Source of the DNA: Legionella anisa
Lineage (GTDB): Bacteria; Pseudomonadota; Gammaproteobacteria; Legionellales; Legionellaceae
Direction: 5' to 3'
DNA: 64,000 nucleotides
Assembly (NCBI RefSeq): GCF_001467525.1
Contig: NZ_LNXS01000021.1
Coordinates: 1-64,000 of the forward strand
A program made the translations under genes and the position numbers. Positions within the stretch are counted from its first letter, which is position 1. Each line of letters starts with the position of its first letter. Of this stretch, positions 9,901-18,785 are shown one piece after another. Below the pieces are notes generated by a model that was not told the origin of the DNA, made no database searches, and saw only the letters and a program-made list of their open reading frames with translations.

Positions 9901-10838
9901 CGTGGAACTGATGCAAGAAGGTTTACTGCACCTTGTGCCAGCAATGATTGAGCGCAACGCTCGGCCAAACTGGTTGCCAGCTCTACTGGGCCGGTTTGCG
10001 TACTTGTGATGATTTGTGATCCATCAAGGCTTAAAATTTTTGCTTGTAAAGAAAGGTGTTTGTTCTTTATGGGAGCGCAAAAAACTGCTAAAGGGACATG
10101 ACAATTACCGCCAAGTAGGGCATTAACCTTTCGCTCTGCGTGGACACAAATAGAAGATATGGGATCATTGAGTTCGCCAAGGAGCGTTTGGAGTTTGTGA
10201 TCATCACTTCTACATTCGATTGCTAAGGCACCCTGACCGCATGCAGGAAGCATAATTTGTGCTGATAATTGTTCGGTGATGAGATTGGTAAACCCCATAC
10301 GCTCAAGGCCTGCAGCAGCAAGAATAATTGCGTGATATTCCCCTGATTTGAGTTTTTCAAGTCGAGTATTGATATTGCCTCGTAAGGATTTAACACTTAA
10401 ATCCGATCGGTACGCTAATAATTGCGATTGCCGTCTAAGACTAGAAGTTCCAACAATAGATTGAGCTGGCAATGTGTGCAAATCGTTGTGTTGGTAACTG
10501 ACAAAAACATCGAAAGGATTATCTCGTTTACAGATTGCAATTAAATCGAGGCCTTCAGGAAATTCTGCGGGCATATCTTTTGAAGAATGGACAGCAAAAT
10601 CTGCTCGTTTATCTAACAATGCTTCTTCTAATTCTTTTACGAATAAACCCTTGCCGCCAATAGCCTGAAGTTTATCCTTGAGGAATTTATCTCCAGAGGT
10701 ACTCATGGGTAATAATTCGATCTGCAAATTCGGCCATTTATTTAATAACAAATCGCGAACATGATTGGCTTGCCATAAAGCGAGAGGGCTTTGACGCGTT
10801 GCTATGCGAAGTGTTCTTGAGTCCATAGGATACCGCAC
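9897..10838 (-). CDS. hemC: Porphobilinogen deaminase
   Basis: Polymerises four porphobilinogens to hydroxymethylbilane. The family core is clear: RIATRQSPLALWQA, KGLFVKELEEAL, DFAVHSSKDMP, VGTSSLRRQ, SLRGNINTRL and the cofactor-binding cysteine in LLGGNCHVPLA. The length is 313 residues from the first ATG; an ATG four codons later is equally possible. First gene of hemCDXY. Confidence 0.97.
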   Translation of the reverse strand: MRYPMDSRTLRIATRQSPLALWQANHVRDLLLNKWPNLQIELLPMSTSGDKFLKDKLQAIGGKGLFVKELEEALLDKRADFAVHSSKDMPAEFPEGLDLIAICKRDNPFDVFVSYQHNDLHTLPAQSIVGTSSLRRQSQLLAYRSDLSVKSLRGNINTRLEKLKSGEYHAIILAAAGLERMGFTNLITEQLSAQIMLPACGQGALAIECRSDDHKLQTLLGELNDPISSICVHAERKVNALLGGNCHVPLAVFCAPIKNKHLSLQAKILSLDGSQIITSTQTGPVELATSLAERCAQSLLAQGAVNLLASVPR

Positions 10839-10870
10839 TTTGGAAAGAATGCAGTATCATACTATGTTCA

Positions 10871-11425
10871 TTATAAGGATGCACGCATAGATAGGGCGAT
10901 AAAAATATAAGTCCAGCCATTAACAATCATATCAATAGCAATGAACATCCCTATAACCCATAAGCCACTAATTGGCCATTGCATGATAATCAATAATCCA
11001 AGAATAATGGCAATAATTCCTGCAAATACGAGCCAACCACATCCCCTGGAGCCTTTTAAAGATACGGCGAGAATTATTCGTGTGATACCAATAACAATCA
11101 GAACTCCGGCAAGAAGCGCTGTAATTAAACTAGATGCTAAAAAGGGATCATACAATACAACTCCAGCACCAATCAGGTATAAAATTGCGATTATTGTTTG
11201 CCAGAATATACCTTTCCAGTCTCTATGTTTGAAAATATCAAGGAAATGAGATATTGACGAGATAAGTAACAAGGCAGCAAAAAAATACATGCTGATCAAG
11301 GTTAGGCCAATGACCATGCTCAAGCCGATACAACCTAGAAAAACAAGTACTATTCCCAATCCCAACAGCCATCCCCAATTTCGCTTTAAAGCGTCGGGAG
11401 TGTATATTTCATTTATGTTTGCCAT
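10871..11425 (-). CDS. HdeD-family membrane protein
   Basis: A 184-residue protein of the HdeD/DUF308 family with about six hydrophobic helices in pairs, each pair with GxxxxxxG spacing as in LGLLIIMQWPISG. E. coli HdeD contributes to acid resistance at high cell density; the function here is inferred only. AAGGAAAT sits just upstream of the ATG, supporting the start. It is a single gene upstream of hemC, on the same strand, with 32 bases between them. Confidence 0.88.
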   Translation of the reverse strand: MANINEIYTPDALKRNWGWLLGLGIVLVFLGCIGLSMVIGLTLISMYFFAALLLISSISHFLDIFKHRDWKGIFWQTIIAILYLIGAGVVLYDPFLASSLITALLAGVLIVIGITRIILAVSLKGSRGCGWLVFAGIIAIILGLLIIMQWPISGLWVIGMFIAIDMIVNGWTYIFIALSMRASL

Positions 11426-11561
11426 ACCATTTCCTTATTGTGATACATCCATAATGAATAACCCCAATTGAACTATAACCTAACGTTCAAAGAGTTGTCG
11501 AATGGAGCGTGTATAACGAGTATCTTTTTATCGCTCATCTTGGCAATACTTTGAAGAAAAA

Positions 11562-12254
11562 TTATTTGCAGCTGTCATAAAGGGCATAAGGTTTTTGTTT
11601 ATAATAAGCCCAGTAACGATCTCCATATGACCAATGCCAATATTCATTGCGATAATTAACGAAACCAACAGCTTCTAAGACATGACTCATGATTTTGCGA
11701 TTTTGCTTTGCCTCCTCGGTAATAATTTCTGAGGCAGTTAGTGAGAGAGAACCATCTATGTCTTCCATCCAATCTTTAGGATGAATTCCCATTTCAATGG
11801 CCTCTCCTTGCTCATTGATTAAATATACATCAATTGCTGCGCCCGTTGAGTGCGGCGGGATATTGGGTGATCCATCTTGGTTAATTACTGGGGAAACCAT
11901 TCGGGTTGTTTCAGTGAAGATCTGTTCGGGGGACCATTCAGGATATTTGTTCTTCACTTTCTCGTAACGTGTATCAAAAAGCGATTTTTGTAATGTAAGA
12001 CTCCGATAACTTTCATACAAACAAAAACGCAATCCTTTAGGTAATAAGGATTGGGCTTGTTTTAATTTTTCATAAACCGTTTTTCGCATTTTTGTGTAAT
12101 CAGTATTGTTGGGAATTTCCGGAGATGGACCATAGCTAATTTCTCCAAGATCCACTAAATCAATCATAGGTTCGTGATTATCAATCACCGGGATAGCGAC
12201 TATTTTAGGATCTGCAATGAGCAAAGTAAGATCCAGCGCAATATAATCTGACAT
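11562..12254 (-). CDS. D-alanyl-D-alanine dipeptidase, VanX/DdpX family
   Basis: A peptidase family M15D zinc dipeptidase. The metal ligands and catalytic residues are visible: PPHSTGAAIDVYL (first His and Asp), EYWHWSYGDRYWAY (catalytic Glu and third ligand His) and the arginine in ESYRSL. The ATG at 12254 is chosen because GAAGGA lies 6 bases before it; an in-frame ATG at 12272 has no such site. This gives 230 residues and no signal peptide, so the product is probably cytoplasmic and may recycle D-Ala-D-Ala rather than confer vancomycin resistance (no vanH or vanA nearby). It follows the VOC gene by about 20 bases. Confidence 0.9.
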   Translation of the reverse strand: MSDYIALDLTLLIADPKIVAIPVIDNHEPMIDLVDLGEISYGPSPEIPNNTDYTKMRKTVYEKLKQAQSLLPKGLRFCLYESYRSLTLQKSLFDTRYEKVKNKYPEWSPEQIFTETTRMVSPVINQDGSPNIPPHSTGAAIDVYLINEQGEAIEMGIHPKDWMEDIDGSLSLTASEIITEEAKQNRKIMSHVLEAVGFVNYRNEYWHWSYGDRYWAYYKQKPYALYDSCK

Positions 12255-12275
12255 TTCAAGTCCTTCTAACATAAC

Positions 12276-12752
12276 TTATTTTTTTGCCATGGATGCGAAG
12301 AAATCCGCTGCATTTTTTCTGATTTCCTCATCAGTGAGATCTTGAGTATGCGTGGCAATCATCCAAGAATAGCCAAAAGGATCTTGAATATGTCCGGCAC
12401 GATCTCCCCAGAACATGTCCGATACAGGCATGGTTATTTGACCACCGGCAGCTACCGCTTGTTGGAAGACAGAGTCTACATCAGCAACATATATATAAAA
12501 TCCGACTGGCGATTTGCCAAGGGTCTCAGCGCTTTTGGAACAGTTTTCTCCTTCCATTTCATCACCCATCATCATAATGGAGTTACCAATCTGAAGGTGG
12601 GCATGCATAATGCCTTTTCCATCCAAAGATGGGAAAACACTCAAAGCCTTGGCATTAAATGCTTTTTTATAAAACTCAATCGCTCTCGCGCAATCTTTAA
12701 AAGTAAAGGTTGGAGTTACAGTATGAAAGCCTTCAGGAATTGCTTGGACCAT
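12276..12752 (-). CDS. VOC-superfamily (glyoxalase/PhnB-like) protein
   Basis: A 158-residue protein with the paired beta-alpha-beta-beta-beta modules of the vicinal oxygen chelate superfamily: TPTFTFKDCARAIEFYKKAF, HAHLQIGNSIMMMGDE and DPFGYSWMIATH. It resembles the PhnB/YdfO subgroup; the substrate is unknown. The start at 12752 is supported by GGAG 9 bases upstream and by the usual family N-terminus. It lies directly before the dipeptidase gene and is probably co-transcribed with it. Confidence 0.88.
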   Translation of the reverse strand: MVQAIPEGFHTVTPTFTFKDCARAIEFYKKAFNAKALSVFPSLDGKGIMHAHLQIGNSIMMMGDEMEGENCSKSAETLGKSPVGFYIYVADVDSVFQQAVAAGGQITMPVSDMFWGDRAGHIQDPFGYSWMIATHTQDLTDEEIRKNAADFFASMAKK

Positions 12753-13024
12753 GTTTTTATCTCCATATGTTTGGGCTAGAAGAGTCATTATAGTTTGAAG
12801 ATTGTCTTATGGGAACAAAGATAACCAGACCCTTAGTGATCATGCTGGAAAAAAAAGTCACTTCTAGGTATCATGTCAAATTATTATCATGCAGGGTAAA
12901 CGCAGCTAATTGTTGAACATAGAGCAGCACTTTTTTGCCTATTTGTTGTTCTTTATGCGCGTCATCTAGTCGATTGAGTATCTATTAAATGCGCTCACCC
13001 TGTATTATCATGAGGTGTCTGGGC

Positions 13025-13432
13025 ATGAGGTTGCAGTTTTTGATGTCATTGTTTTGTTTTTCATTTGCGCTGTATGCAAGTGATGAATTGCAGCAACGAG
13101 AAATTCAATTAAGAATTCAACCTGTAGGAAATGTTACTGTACAGGGTCAGGCTCAAATAGATAATAAAACAATGAGTACCGAGACAAAAACAGATCCTGG
13201 AGAAGAAACATACCAGCAGTATTGTATTGTGTGTCATCGAGATGGTCTCGCGGGGGCGCCAAAATTCAGAAATGAACAGGATTGGAAACCGCGTTTATCA
13301 GGGAGAGAATTAAATGATTTACTTGCTTCTTCAATTAAAGGTTTGAATGCTATGCCCTCAAAAGGAACATGTATTAAATGCAGTGATGATGATCTTAAAG
13401 CGGCTATATCCTATATGTTGCCAAAATCATGA
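13025..13432 (+). CDS. Cytochrome c5-like secreted protein
   Basis: A small c-type cytochrome. It has a signal peptide ([19 protein letters not shown]), a spacer of about 45 polar residues, then the haem site CIVCH and the CLKAA-like distal region with Met in [17 protein letters not shown]; the late cysteine pair is typical of the c5 subgroup. The start at 13025 is chosen because GAGGTG lies 7 bases upstream; two in-frame ATGs further up lack this. The stop overlaps dsbB by 4 bases. It is probably a periplasmic electron carrier. Confidence 0.9.
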   Translation: MRLQFLMSLFCFSFALYASDELQQREIQLRIQPVGNVTVQGQAQIDNKTMSTETKTDPGEETYQQYCIVCHRDGLAGAPKFRNEQDWKPRLSGRELNDLLASSIKGLNAMPSKGTCIKCSDDDLKAAISYMLPKS

Positions 13433-13929
13433 AAAAACTTACTTATAGAAAAATTCAAACTTTTAATGCAACGTTGACTGTATTTGTATTGTTTGCTTCT
13501 TTTTATTTTCAATATATGGTTGGCCTCGCTCCATGTCCTTTATGCATCATGCAGCGCCTCTGCGTTTTTTTATTGTTGGCAGTTATGGGATTAAGCTTTC
13601 AAACTTTAAAGAGGGCACATATTATCAGTTTGCTGCAAGTCATCATTGCCTGCGCAGGGTTATATTTTTCTTTACGTCAATTATGGTTACAGTCTTTACC
13701 AGCAGGTGAAGCACCCGCGTGTATGCCAAGCCTGGATATTTTAATTCGTTATTTACCTTGGCAAGACGTAGCGAAAGCTTTATTTTGGGGAACTGGAGAT
13801 TGTGCTGAAGTCAGTTGGCATATGTTAGGAATCTCGATGCCGGGATGGGTTGCTATATACTTTTTATTCATGGCACTTATGGGATGTTTTTTGTTTTGGA
13901 ACACCCGCTCAAGTGTACTTGCACCATAA
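13429..13929 (+). CDS. dsbB: Disulfide bond formation protein B
   Basis: An inner-membrane quinone reductase that reoxidises DsbA. Four membrane segments are present with the first periplasmic pair [11 protein letters not shown] near residues 35-44 and a second pair (Cys in PACMPS and in GDCAEVSW) in the long second loop. At 166 residues it is slightly shorter than E. coli DsbB. It overlaps the cytochrome gene and converges on nagZ. The 152-base gap to nagZ holds nothing recognisable. Confidence 0.95.
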   Translation: MKKLTYRKIQTFNATLTVFVLFASFYFQYMVGLAPCPLCIMQRLCVFLLLAVMGLSFQTLKRAHIISLLQVIIACAGLYFSLRQLWLQSLPAGEAPACMPSLDILIRYLPWQDVAKALFWGTGDCAEVSWHMLGISMPGWVAIYFLFMALMGCFLFWNTRSSVLAP

Positions 13930-14081
13930 TGATAATGTAATCGTTCATGGGTTGAGCTTATCGGTACACGAACAGACAAATATGGCTGTTCCTTCAATGG
14001 GGCTGAACATTTACATGATAGTTATAGTCGCTCCGTGCTTTATAACCTAGCTTCATTTCGCTTTGTTCATATCACAGGTAT

Positions 14082-15161
14082 TTAAATTGTTGTTGAGGTA
14101 TTGAATTGCAGATTTCGTCCAGCAATGCCTTCATGTTCTTGTGCTGTTTGGGATAAATTAGGTAGGGAGTGATTCTTTTCCGGATGAGCGAAACGAAGCA
14201 TCTGATTTTTAAAATGAGCGATGCGAGCAGCTGATTCCGGTGATTGAGGTAATGTGACTTTTTGCACAAGTTCCAGTAATACATGACGCGGTTGATGACA
14301 GACAATTAACATATCACAACCTGCTTTAAGTGCTTCCTCTGTGCGGGTCATTAAATTGCCTATATCAGCACCCGTCATACTCAAGCAATCGCTTAAAACC
14401 AAACCTTTAAATTGCAATTCATGGCGTAAAATCTCTTGCAACCAAATTGTTGAAAAACCAGCAGGCTTATTTGCATCAATTGTTTTATACGTTACATGAG
14501 CAGGCATGACCGCGCTAAGCAGCCCTTTCTTGATCAGTTCGCTAAAAGGTTTTAAATCTTTAATTTTCAATTCATCCATCGAGGCGAGAGAAATGGGCAT
14601 AGCAGTATGTGAATCAGCACAAACTGAACCATGGCCTGGAAAATGTTTGGCAACCGCAGGCATTCCTGCTGCATTCATGCCTTCAATAAAAGCACTTGCC
14701 AACGCAATAATGACATCGGGATTATGGTGAAAAGCACGATCCAAATGTGCAATGACAAGGCTTCTGTCGTGGAGATCAAGGACCGGAGCAAGACTTAAAT
14801 CAATACCAAATGCGCATAGATCTTTGGCCATAATTTCGCCATATTGTCTCGCAAGGCGGATACCTACTTCCGGATTTAGATCATACACATCGCCATAGAC
14901 GCGAGAAGCGGGTAGGGAGCGAAATCCTTGGCGCAAAAAACGTTGCACAAAACCACCTTCATGATCGGTTGCTATAAAAATACTGGGATTGATTTCGCGG
15001 ATTTCATGAATTAGGTGTTCCAACTGCTGTGGATTTGTAAAGTTGCGTGTGAAAAGAATCACGGAGCCGACATTAGGATGTTTTACGATTTCCCGTTCAA
15101 GGTCTGAAAGTTCAGTATTTTCTATATCAATCATGAATAAATGAGAATTTGAACTGGGCAT
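14082..15161 (-). CDS. nagZ: Beta-N-acetylhexosaminidase, GH3 family
   Basis: A cytoplasmic enzyme that removes GlcNAc from anhydromuropeptides during cell-wall recycling. The GH3 signature KHFPGHGSVCADSH supplies the catalytic His/Asp pair, and VLSDCLSMTGADIG carries the nucleophilic Asp. At 359 residues it is a little longer than E. coli NagZ (341). There is no signal peptide. It is monocistronic. Confidence 0.96.
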   Translation of the reverse strand: MPSSNSHLFMIDIENTELSDLEREIVKHPNVGSVILFTRNFTNPQQLEHLIHEIREINPSIFIATDHEGGFVQRFLRQGFRSLPASRVYGDVYDLNPEVGIRLARQYGEIMAKDLCAFGIDLSLAPVLDLHDRSLVIAHLDRAFHHNPDVIIALASAFIEGMNAAGMPAVAKHFPGHGSVCADSHTAMPISLASMDELKIKDLKPFSELIKKGLLSAVMPAHVTYKTIDANKPAGFSTIWLQEILRHELQFKGLVLSDCLSMTGADIGNLMTRTEEALKAGCDMLIVCHQPRHVLLELVQKVTLPQSPESAARIAHFKNQMLRFAHPEKNHSLPNLSQTAQEHEGIAGRNLQFNTSTTI

Positions 15162-15235
15162 ATACGTTTATCCTTTTTAGAATTTGGATGAATGAGACCA
15201 TGCTTCCATCGGTTGTGCGGATGATATCATAGATT

Positions 15236-15456
15236 AGACTTCTTTCGAAACGTTACTGTAGCGACAAATTGCTTCGTCGATGCAGGTGGATTCTCATGTG
15301 AGATGAATCTTCGATACATTGCTGAAAAACCTCCAGGTCGATTGCGGCGTCTCGCGGGGAGCAGACATCAAGAGACTGCTTTCATGTGACGGGTATACTC
15401 CAATTTTTCTCCTCGCATTTTGCTACTGCAGCGAGTTGCGGTTGAGAAAGAAGTCT
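15236..15456. repeat. Small TIR element, diverged copy (family A)
   Basis: AGACTTCTTTC at 15236-15246 and its exact complement GAAAGAAGTCT at 15446-15456 bound a 221-base noncoding segment. It shares the internal block TTGCTTCGTCGATGC and the right-hand CTCCTCGCA...CAGCGAGTT pattern with the copy at 24977-25120. It has no open frame, so it looks like a non-autonomous MITE-type element. It fills most of the nagZ-tgt gap. Confidence 0.7.
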
Positions 15457-15460
15457 ATTG

Positions 15461-15480
15461 AGTCATGATTAATCATGACT
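15461..15480. promoter_or_regulatory. 20-base perfect palindrome upstream of tgt
   Basis: AGTCATGATTAATCATGACT reads the same on both strands, 60 bases before the tgt start and next to the end of the TIR element. It could be an operator for a dimeric regulator. A possible -35 (TTGACT, 15499-15504) follows, but no convincing -10 is seen. Confidence 0.45.
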
Positions 15481-15540
15481 AATGCTGGTAATCTGAGTTT
15501 GACTTAGCTATCATCGGCATTTTTGAATTATTTTTAGCAG

Positions 15541-16701
15541 ATGAAAACCTTTTCTTGTGACGTGTTGTATAAGCACTCAGCTACCCAGGCACGGGTGACA
15601 CGTGTCACTACGGCTCATGGTGAATTTATTACCCCAGTTTTTATGCCGGTTGGCACACGTGCCGGTGTAAATAATATGACCCCTGTAGAGTTGCATGATG
15701 CACACAGTCAAATCATTTTAGGGGGTAATACCTACCATATGCTATGTGCTCCAGGTATGGACGTTATCGAGAAGGCAGGAGGCATGCATTCTTTTATGGG
15801 ATGGCATAGACCTATGTTAACGGATAGTGGGGGCTTTCAGGTTTTCAGTTTATCCAAGAATAAAGAAATCTGTACTATTGATGAGGAAGGAGCGCATTTT
15901 AGATTACCAAACAGTGGGCGATTAATTCATATGACCCCGGAAATGTCTTTAGAAACCCAAAAGATCATTGGTGCAGATATTATCATGGCTTTTGATCAAT
16001 GCACACCAGACAGTTGTACTAAAGATGAAGTAAATCATATCATGACGCGTACACATCGTTGGTTAAAACAATCCATGCAATACCATCAACAATACCCCAA
16101 CTCACGATATGGTTATGAGCAAGCACTTTTCGGCATTATTCAAGGGGGTACTTTTAAAGATTTACGCCGTGAAAGCGCGGATTTTGTATCTTCCATGAAT
16201 ACTGAAGGTATTGCGATTGGTGGTGAAACCATAGGTTTTGATATGAAAACCACTGTTGAAGTGATTCGGTGGGTACGTGACTATCTGCCAGAAAATAAAC
16301 CGCGGTATACTATGGGCGTTGGCATGTCACCCCAAGATCTTTTAGATGTAGTTGCCGAAGGAGTGGATATGTTCGATTGTGTTGCCCCCACACGTAACGC
16401 GCGACATGGGGCCTTATACTGTGGCCAGCTGATTCAGGACGGCAATTGGTTACGTTTTGTCAGTGAGTACGAAAATGAACGAATTCAAATAAAAAAATCA
16501 TGTTTTGCTGATGATATGTCGCCAATTATGGCACAATGTTCTTGTTATACGTGTCTTAATTATTCACGTTCATATTTGCATCAGTTAGCAAAACAAAAAA
16601 CAAATTTATTTACCGCGTTAGCAAGCATTCATAATGTTCATGTAATGCATGATGTTTGTGATAAAATGCGTGAGTTGATAATGAGTGACAGTTTGAACTA
16701 A
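15541..16701 (+). CDS. tgt: tRNA-guanine transglycosylase, variant type
   Basis: Exchanges guanine 34 of GUN-anticodon tRNAs for a queuosine precursor. The catalytic Asp in TDSGGFQ (residue 95), FDQC (152), QGG (201-203), the nucleophile in DMFDC (279), the PTRNARHG segment and the zinc ligands CSCYTC plus the following His are all present. The usual GGLAVGE substrate loop reads GGETIGF (residues 227-233) and is about three residues shorter, and the region before the zinc site is longer than in E. coli. At 386 residues it is complete. The variant loop may mean a different base preference; see findings. There is no clear SD before the ATG. Confidence 0.92.
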   Translation: MKTFSCDVLYKHSATQARVTRVTTAHGEFITPVFMPVGTRAGVNNMTPVELHDAHSQIILGGNTYHMLCAPGMDVIEKAGGMHSFMGWHRPMLTDSGGFQVFSLSKNKEICTIDEEGAHFRLPNSGRLIHMTPEMSLETQKIIGADIIMAFDQCTPDSCTKDEVNHIMTRTHRWLKQSMQYHQQYPNSRYGYEQALFGIIQGGTFKDLRRESADFVSSMNTEGIAIGGETIGFDMKTTVEVIRWVRDYLPENKPRYTMGVGMSPQDLLDVVAEGVDMFDCVAPTRNARHGALYCGQLIQDGNWLRFVSEYENERIQIKKSCFADDMSPIMAQCSCYTCLNYSRSYLHQLAKQKTNLFTALASIHNVHVMHDVCDKMRELIMSDSLN

Positions 16702-16809
16702 AAGGCAGCTCATGTCATTTACGTCGCATAACGAATATTATCCTGTAAAAAGCAAAGTCTTTTTATATTAGGATTCATCAATTAATTTAAAAAAATGACA
16801 GGAGATACA

Positions 16810-17307
16810 ATGGTTGTAATTAGCACATCTAAAGGTGATATTCATCTACAGTTAGATACAGAAAATACTCCGGCTACAGCAGAAAATTTTCTTAATTATG
16901 TGCGCAGTGGTTTCTATAATAATACAATTTTCCATCGTGTTATTGCCGGTTTTATGATTCAAGGCGGTGGGTTTGATTCAGAAATGAAACAAAAATCGAC
17001 TCGCGAAACTATTAAGAACGAAGCAAAGAATGCGAAGCCAAATAAACGAGGTACTATTGCAATGGCACGAACTATGGATCCGCATTCTGCAACAGCACAA
17101 TTTTTTATTAATGTTGCTGATAATGCATTTTTAAATTACAGCGGCGAGCACATGCAAGGGTACGGATATTGTGTATTTGGCGAAGTAGTTCAAGGAATGG
17201 ATGTTGTAGATGCTATTGCCAAAGTAAAAACGGGGCAAAGTATGGGGCATGCTGATGTACCTGTCGAAGAAGTGAGTATTCTTGAAGTTAAAGAAATTGA
17301 AGCGTGA
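16810..17307 (+). CDS. ppiB: Peptidyl-prolyl cis-trans isomerase, cyclophilin type
   Basis: A cytoplasmic single-domain cyclophilin. The active-site [13 protein letters not shown] (Phe/Arg), the [17 protein letters not shown] stretch and the Trp-to-Tyr-type substitution near [16 protein letters not shown] are visible. The ATG at 16810 is preferred over one 15 bases upstream because CAGGAGA lies just before it; this gives 165 residues, matching E. coli PpiB (164). It is monocistronic, ending before an inverted repeat that may serve as a terminator. Confidence 0.94.
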   Translation: MVVISTSKGDIHLQLDTENTPATAENFLNYVRSGFYNNTIFHRVIAGFMIQGGGFDSEMKQKSTRETIKNEAKNAKPNKRGTIAMARTMDPHSATAQFFINVADNAFLNYSGEHMQGYGYCVFGEVVQGMDVVDAIAKVKTGQSMGHADVPVEEVSILEVKEIEA

Positions 17308-17317
17308 TTCGTAGTTT

Positions 17318-17368
17318 GTAGCCTGGGTGCAGCGCAGCCCGGGTTCCGCTGCGCTGCACCCAGGCTAC
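17318..17368. repeat. REP-like inverted repeat, compact copy
   Basis: GTAGCCTGGGTGCAGCGCAG and its complement flank a CCCGGGTTC centre, giving a near-perfect 51-base hairpin. It lies between the convergent ppiB and TRIC genes, where it could also end transcription. It belongs to the family also found at 32758, 33943, 46003 and 60293. Confidence 0.88.
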
Positions 17369-17414
17369 ACTATACGGAACGTATCTTTTTCACCAAGAGT
17401 ACAATCCCACCTTT

Positions 17415-18050
17415 CTAAATTTTCCTTTTGCGTTTTTTGATACTTTCCGAATAATCAAATATCGGTATTTCAATGTGGAAAAAAATGGCCAATAGACGTG
17501 CAGTAAAAATACTGATTAGGGTGATGATTACATTAATATTTTCTGAAATATGAAAATAGTCGAGCGCGATAAACAGTACTGCGCCAGCCAAAGCAATGAC
17601 TGCATAGAGCTCTTTTCTTAATACCAATGGAATGTCGTTGCATAAAATATCTCGTAACATTCCCCCACAAATACCGGTGATCATCCCGCTAATGACGGCA
17701 ATACTTGGTGATAAACCATGGTTTAGTGCTTTTTGAGTGCCAATGATCACAAAAGTTGATAGTCCCAGTGCATCCAGGATTAAAAATATTTTCATGATTC
17801 GAATCAATGAATGTGCAATAAATATGGTGAGGAATGCGAATAATGATGTGTAAAGTAAGTATTCAGGATGAATAACCCAGGTTAGAGGATAAGTATTAAA
17901 TAGAGCATCCCGTACAGTACCGCCGCCTAATGCTGCAATGCAGGCAATCAGCATGACACCAAAAAAATCCATTTTTTTGCGACCGGCAGCTAATGCACCA
18001 GTGATCGCTTCAACACAAATACCGATGATGAAAAGACAATGGAGTAACAT
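17415..18050 (-). CDS. TRIC/YicG-family (UPF0126) membrane channel
   Basis: A 211-residue protein with seven hydrophobic helices and the two glycine-rich internal repeats of the UPF0126 domain: ALGGGTVRDALF and GICGGMLRDIL. Members of this family form trimeric cation channels in bacteria; the ion preference here is unknown. The N-terminus starts directly in the first membrane helix. It is a single gene. Confidence 0.9.
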   Translation of the reverse strand: MLLHCLFIIGICVEAITGALAAGRKKMDFFGVMLIACIAALGGGTVRDALFNTYPLTWVIHPEYLLYTSLFAFLTIFIAHSLIRIMKIFLILDALGLSTFVIIGTQKALNHGLSPSIAVISGMITGICGGMLRDILCNDIPLVLRKELYAVIALAGAVLFIALDYFHISENINVIITLISIFTARLLAIFFHIEIPIFDYSESIKKRKRKI

Positions 18051-18160
18051 ATAAACTCAGTGTGTTTTTAAAATGCAATAATACCACTATTAGGTCAATG
18101 GTGAAATATATTGTTAGGTGCTTATTTTTACGCGAAAGAGCTATCCACAGGAAGCTGGTA

Positions 18161-18646
18161 TTATATTCCGTGCGAGTGACTAAAATGTTTTACTGTAGAT
18201 AAAGCCAAATCAATGATTTTTTTAGACTGTTCTTCATCTGCATTAATTAGGCTGACATCATTGATTAATTCCATTAGAAAATTAGGTATCTCCTGTTCCA
18301 TTAGCGCGCTGTTATAAAGGCATGATGCTCTGGTGAAAATATAGTGAAGCAAATTTTTATTGATTGATATTTTTTTTTGAGTGGTTTCCTGGTCATTACA
18401 GGAGTCGCCGAATAATAACCATCCTGGTGAAACATGAATTTTTACTGCGATTTCTCTTAATTTAACGGGATCGGGAATGGCTTCACCGCGGAGATACTTA
18501 CGACAAATTTGTACTGAATAACCTGTAATTTCTGACAACGTATGGATGCAGACTCCTGAAGTAGAGCGTTGCGAATTAAATCCAGCCGCGATCATTGCAT
18601 CACGCAAGCGGTTAGCGAACTGTTTTGCTAGGTTAACTTTTTCCAT
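18161..18646 (-). CDS. XRE-type transcriptional regulator
   Basis: A 161-residue protein with an N-terminal helix-turn-helix of the lambda repressor/XRE class (about residues 5-75): LAKQFANRLRDAMIAAGF, then HTLSEITGYSVQICRKYLRGEAIPD, and a final VKIHVSPGWLLFGD segment as in phage-type repressors. The C-terminal half is helical and unrecognised, probably for dimerisation. No phage genes are nearby. The operator palindrome and promoters at 18677-18779 lie directly upstream, so autoregulation is likely, together with control of the divergent transcript towards pilY1. Confidence 0.88.
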   Translation of the reverse strand: MEKVNLAKQFANRLRDAMIAAGFNSQRSTSGVCIHTLSEITGYSVQICRKYLRGEAIPDPVKLREIAVKIHVSPGWLLFGDSCNDQETTQKKISINKNLLHYIFTRASCLYNSALMEQEIPNFLMELINDVSLINADEEQSKKIIDLALSTVKHFSHSHGI

Positions 18647-18676
18647 GATGATGCAAGCCAGGTTTTAAGGATATGA

Positions 18677-18705
18677 AGTATAACAAATCGATATGATTTA
18701 TGCAA
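18677..18705 (-). promoter_or_regulatory. Sigma-70 promoter of the XRE regulator gene
   Basis: Read on the minus strand, -35 TTGCAT (18705-18700), a 17-base spacer and -10 TATACT (18682-18677). It points at the regulator start at 18646, giving a leader of about 25 bases. The operator palindrome ends 12 bases upstream of the -35. Confidence 0.6.
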
Positions 18706-18717
18706 AAATAAGTAATT

Positions 18718-18738
18718 TTAGAAACTTATAGTTTCTAA
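18718..18738. promoter_or_regulatory. Operator palindrome TTAGAAAC-5-GTTTCTAA
   Basis: Perfect 8-base arms around TTATA, placed between two divergent promoters. A third copy of the half-site, TTAGAAAC, lies at 18758-18765, inside the spacer of the rightward promoter. Three half-sites in this geometry are typical of an autoregulating repressor. The half-sites also resemble those reported for the LetA site of Legionella (TNAGAAATTTCTNA), but the spacing differs. Confidence 0.65.
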
Positions 18739-18751
18739 TGGAAATTTAATG

Positions 18752-18779
18752 TTGACATTAGAAACTAAAAAAGTATAAT
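18752..18779 (+). promoter_or_regulatory. Consensus sigma-70 promoter, rightward
   Basis: TTGACA (18752-18757), a 16-base spacer and TATAAT (18774-18779): both hexamers are perfect consensus. The spacer contains an operator half-site, so occupation should block the polymerase. Transcription would start near 18786 and run towards pilY1. Confidence 0.8.
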
Positions 18780-18785
18780 TTCACC

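Noticed and set aside
12342..12779. 145-codon open frame opposite the VOC gene
   Set aside because: It lies wholly antisense to a well-supported gene, with no family pattern or ribosome site.
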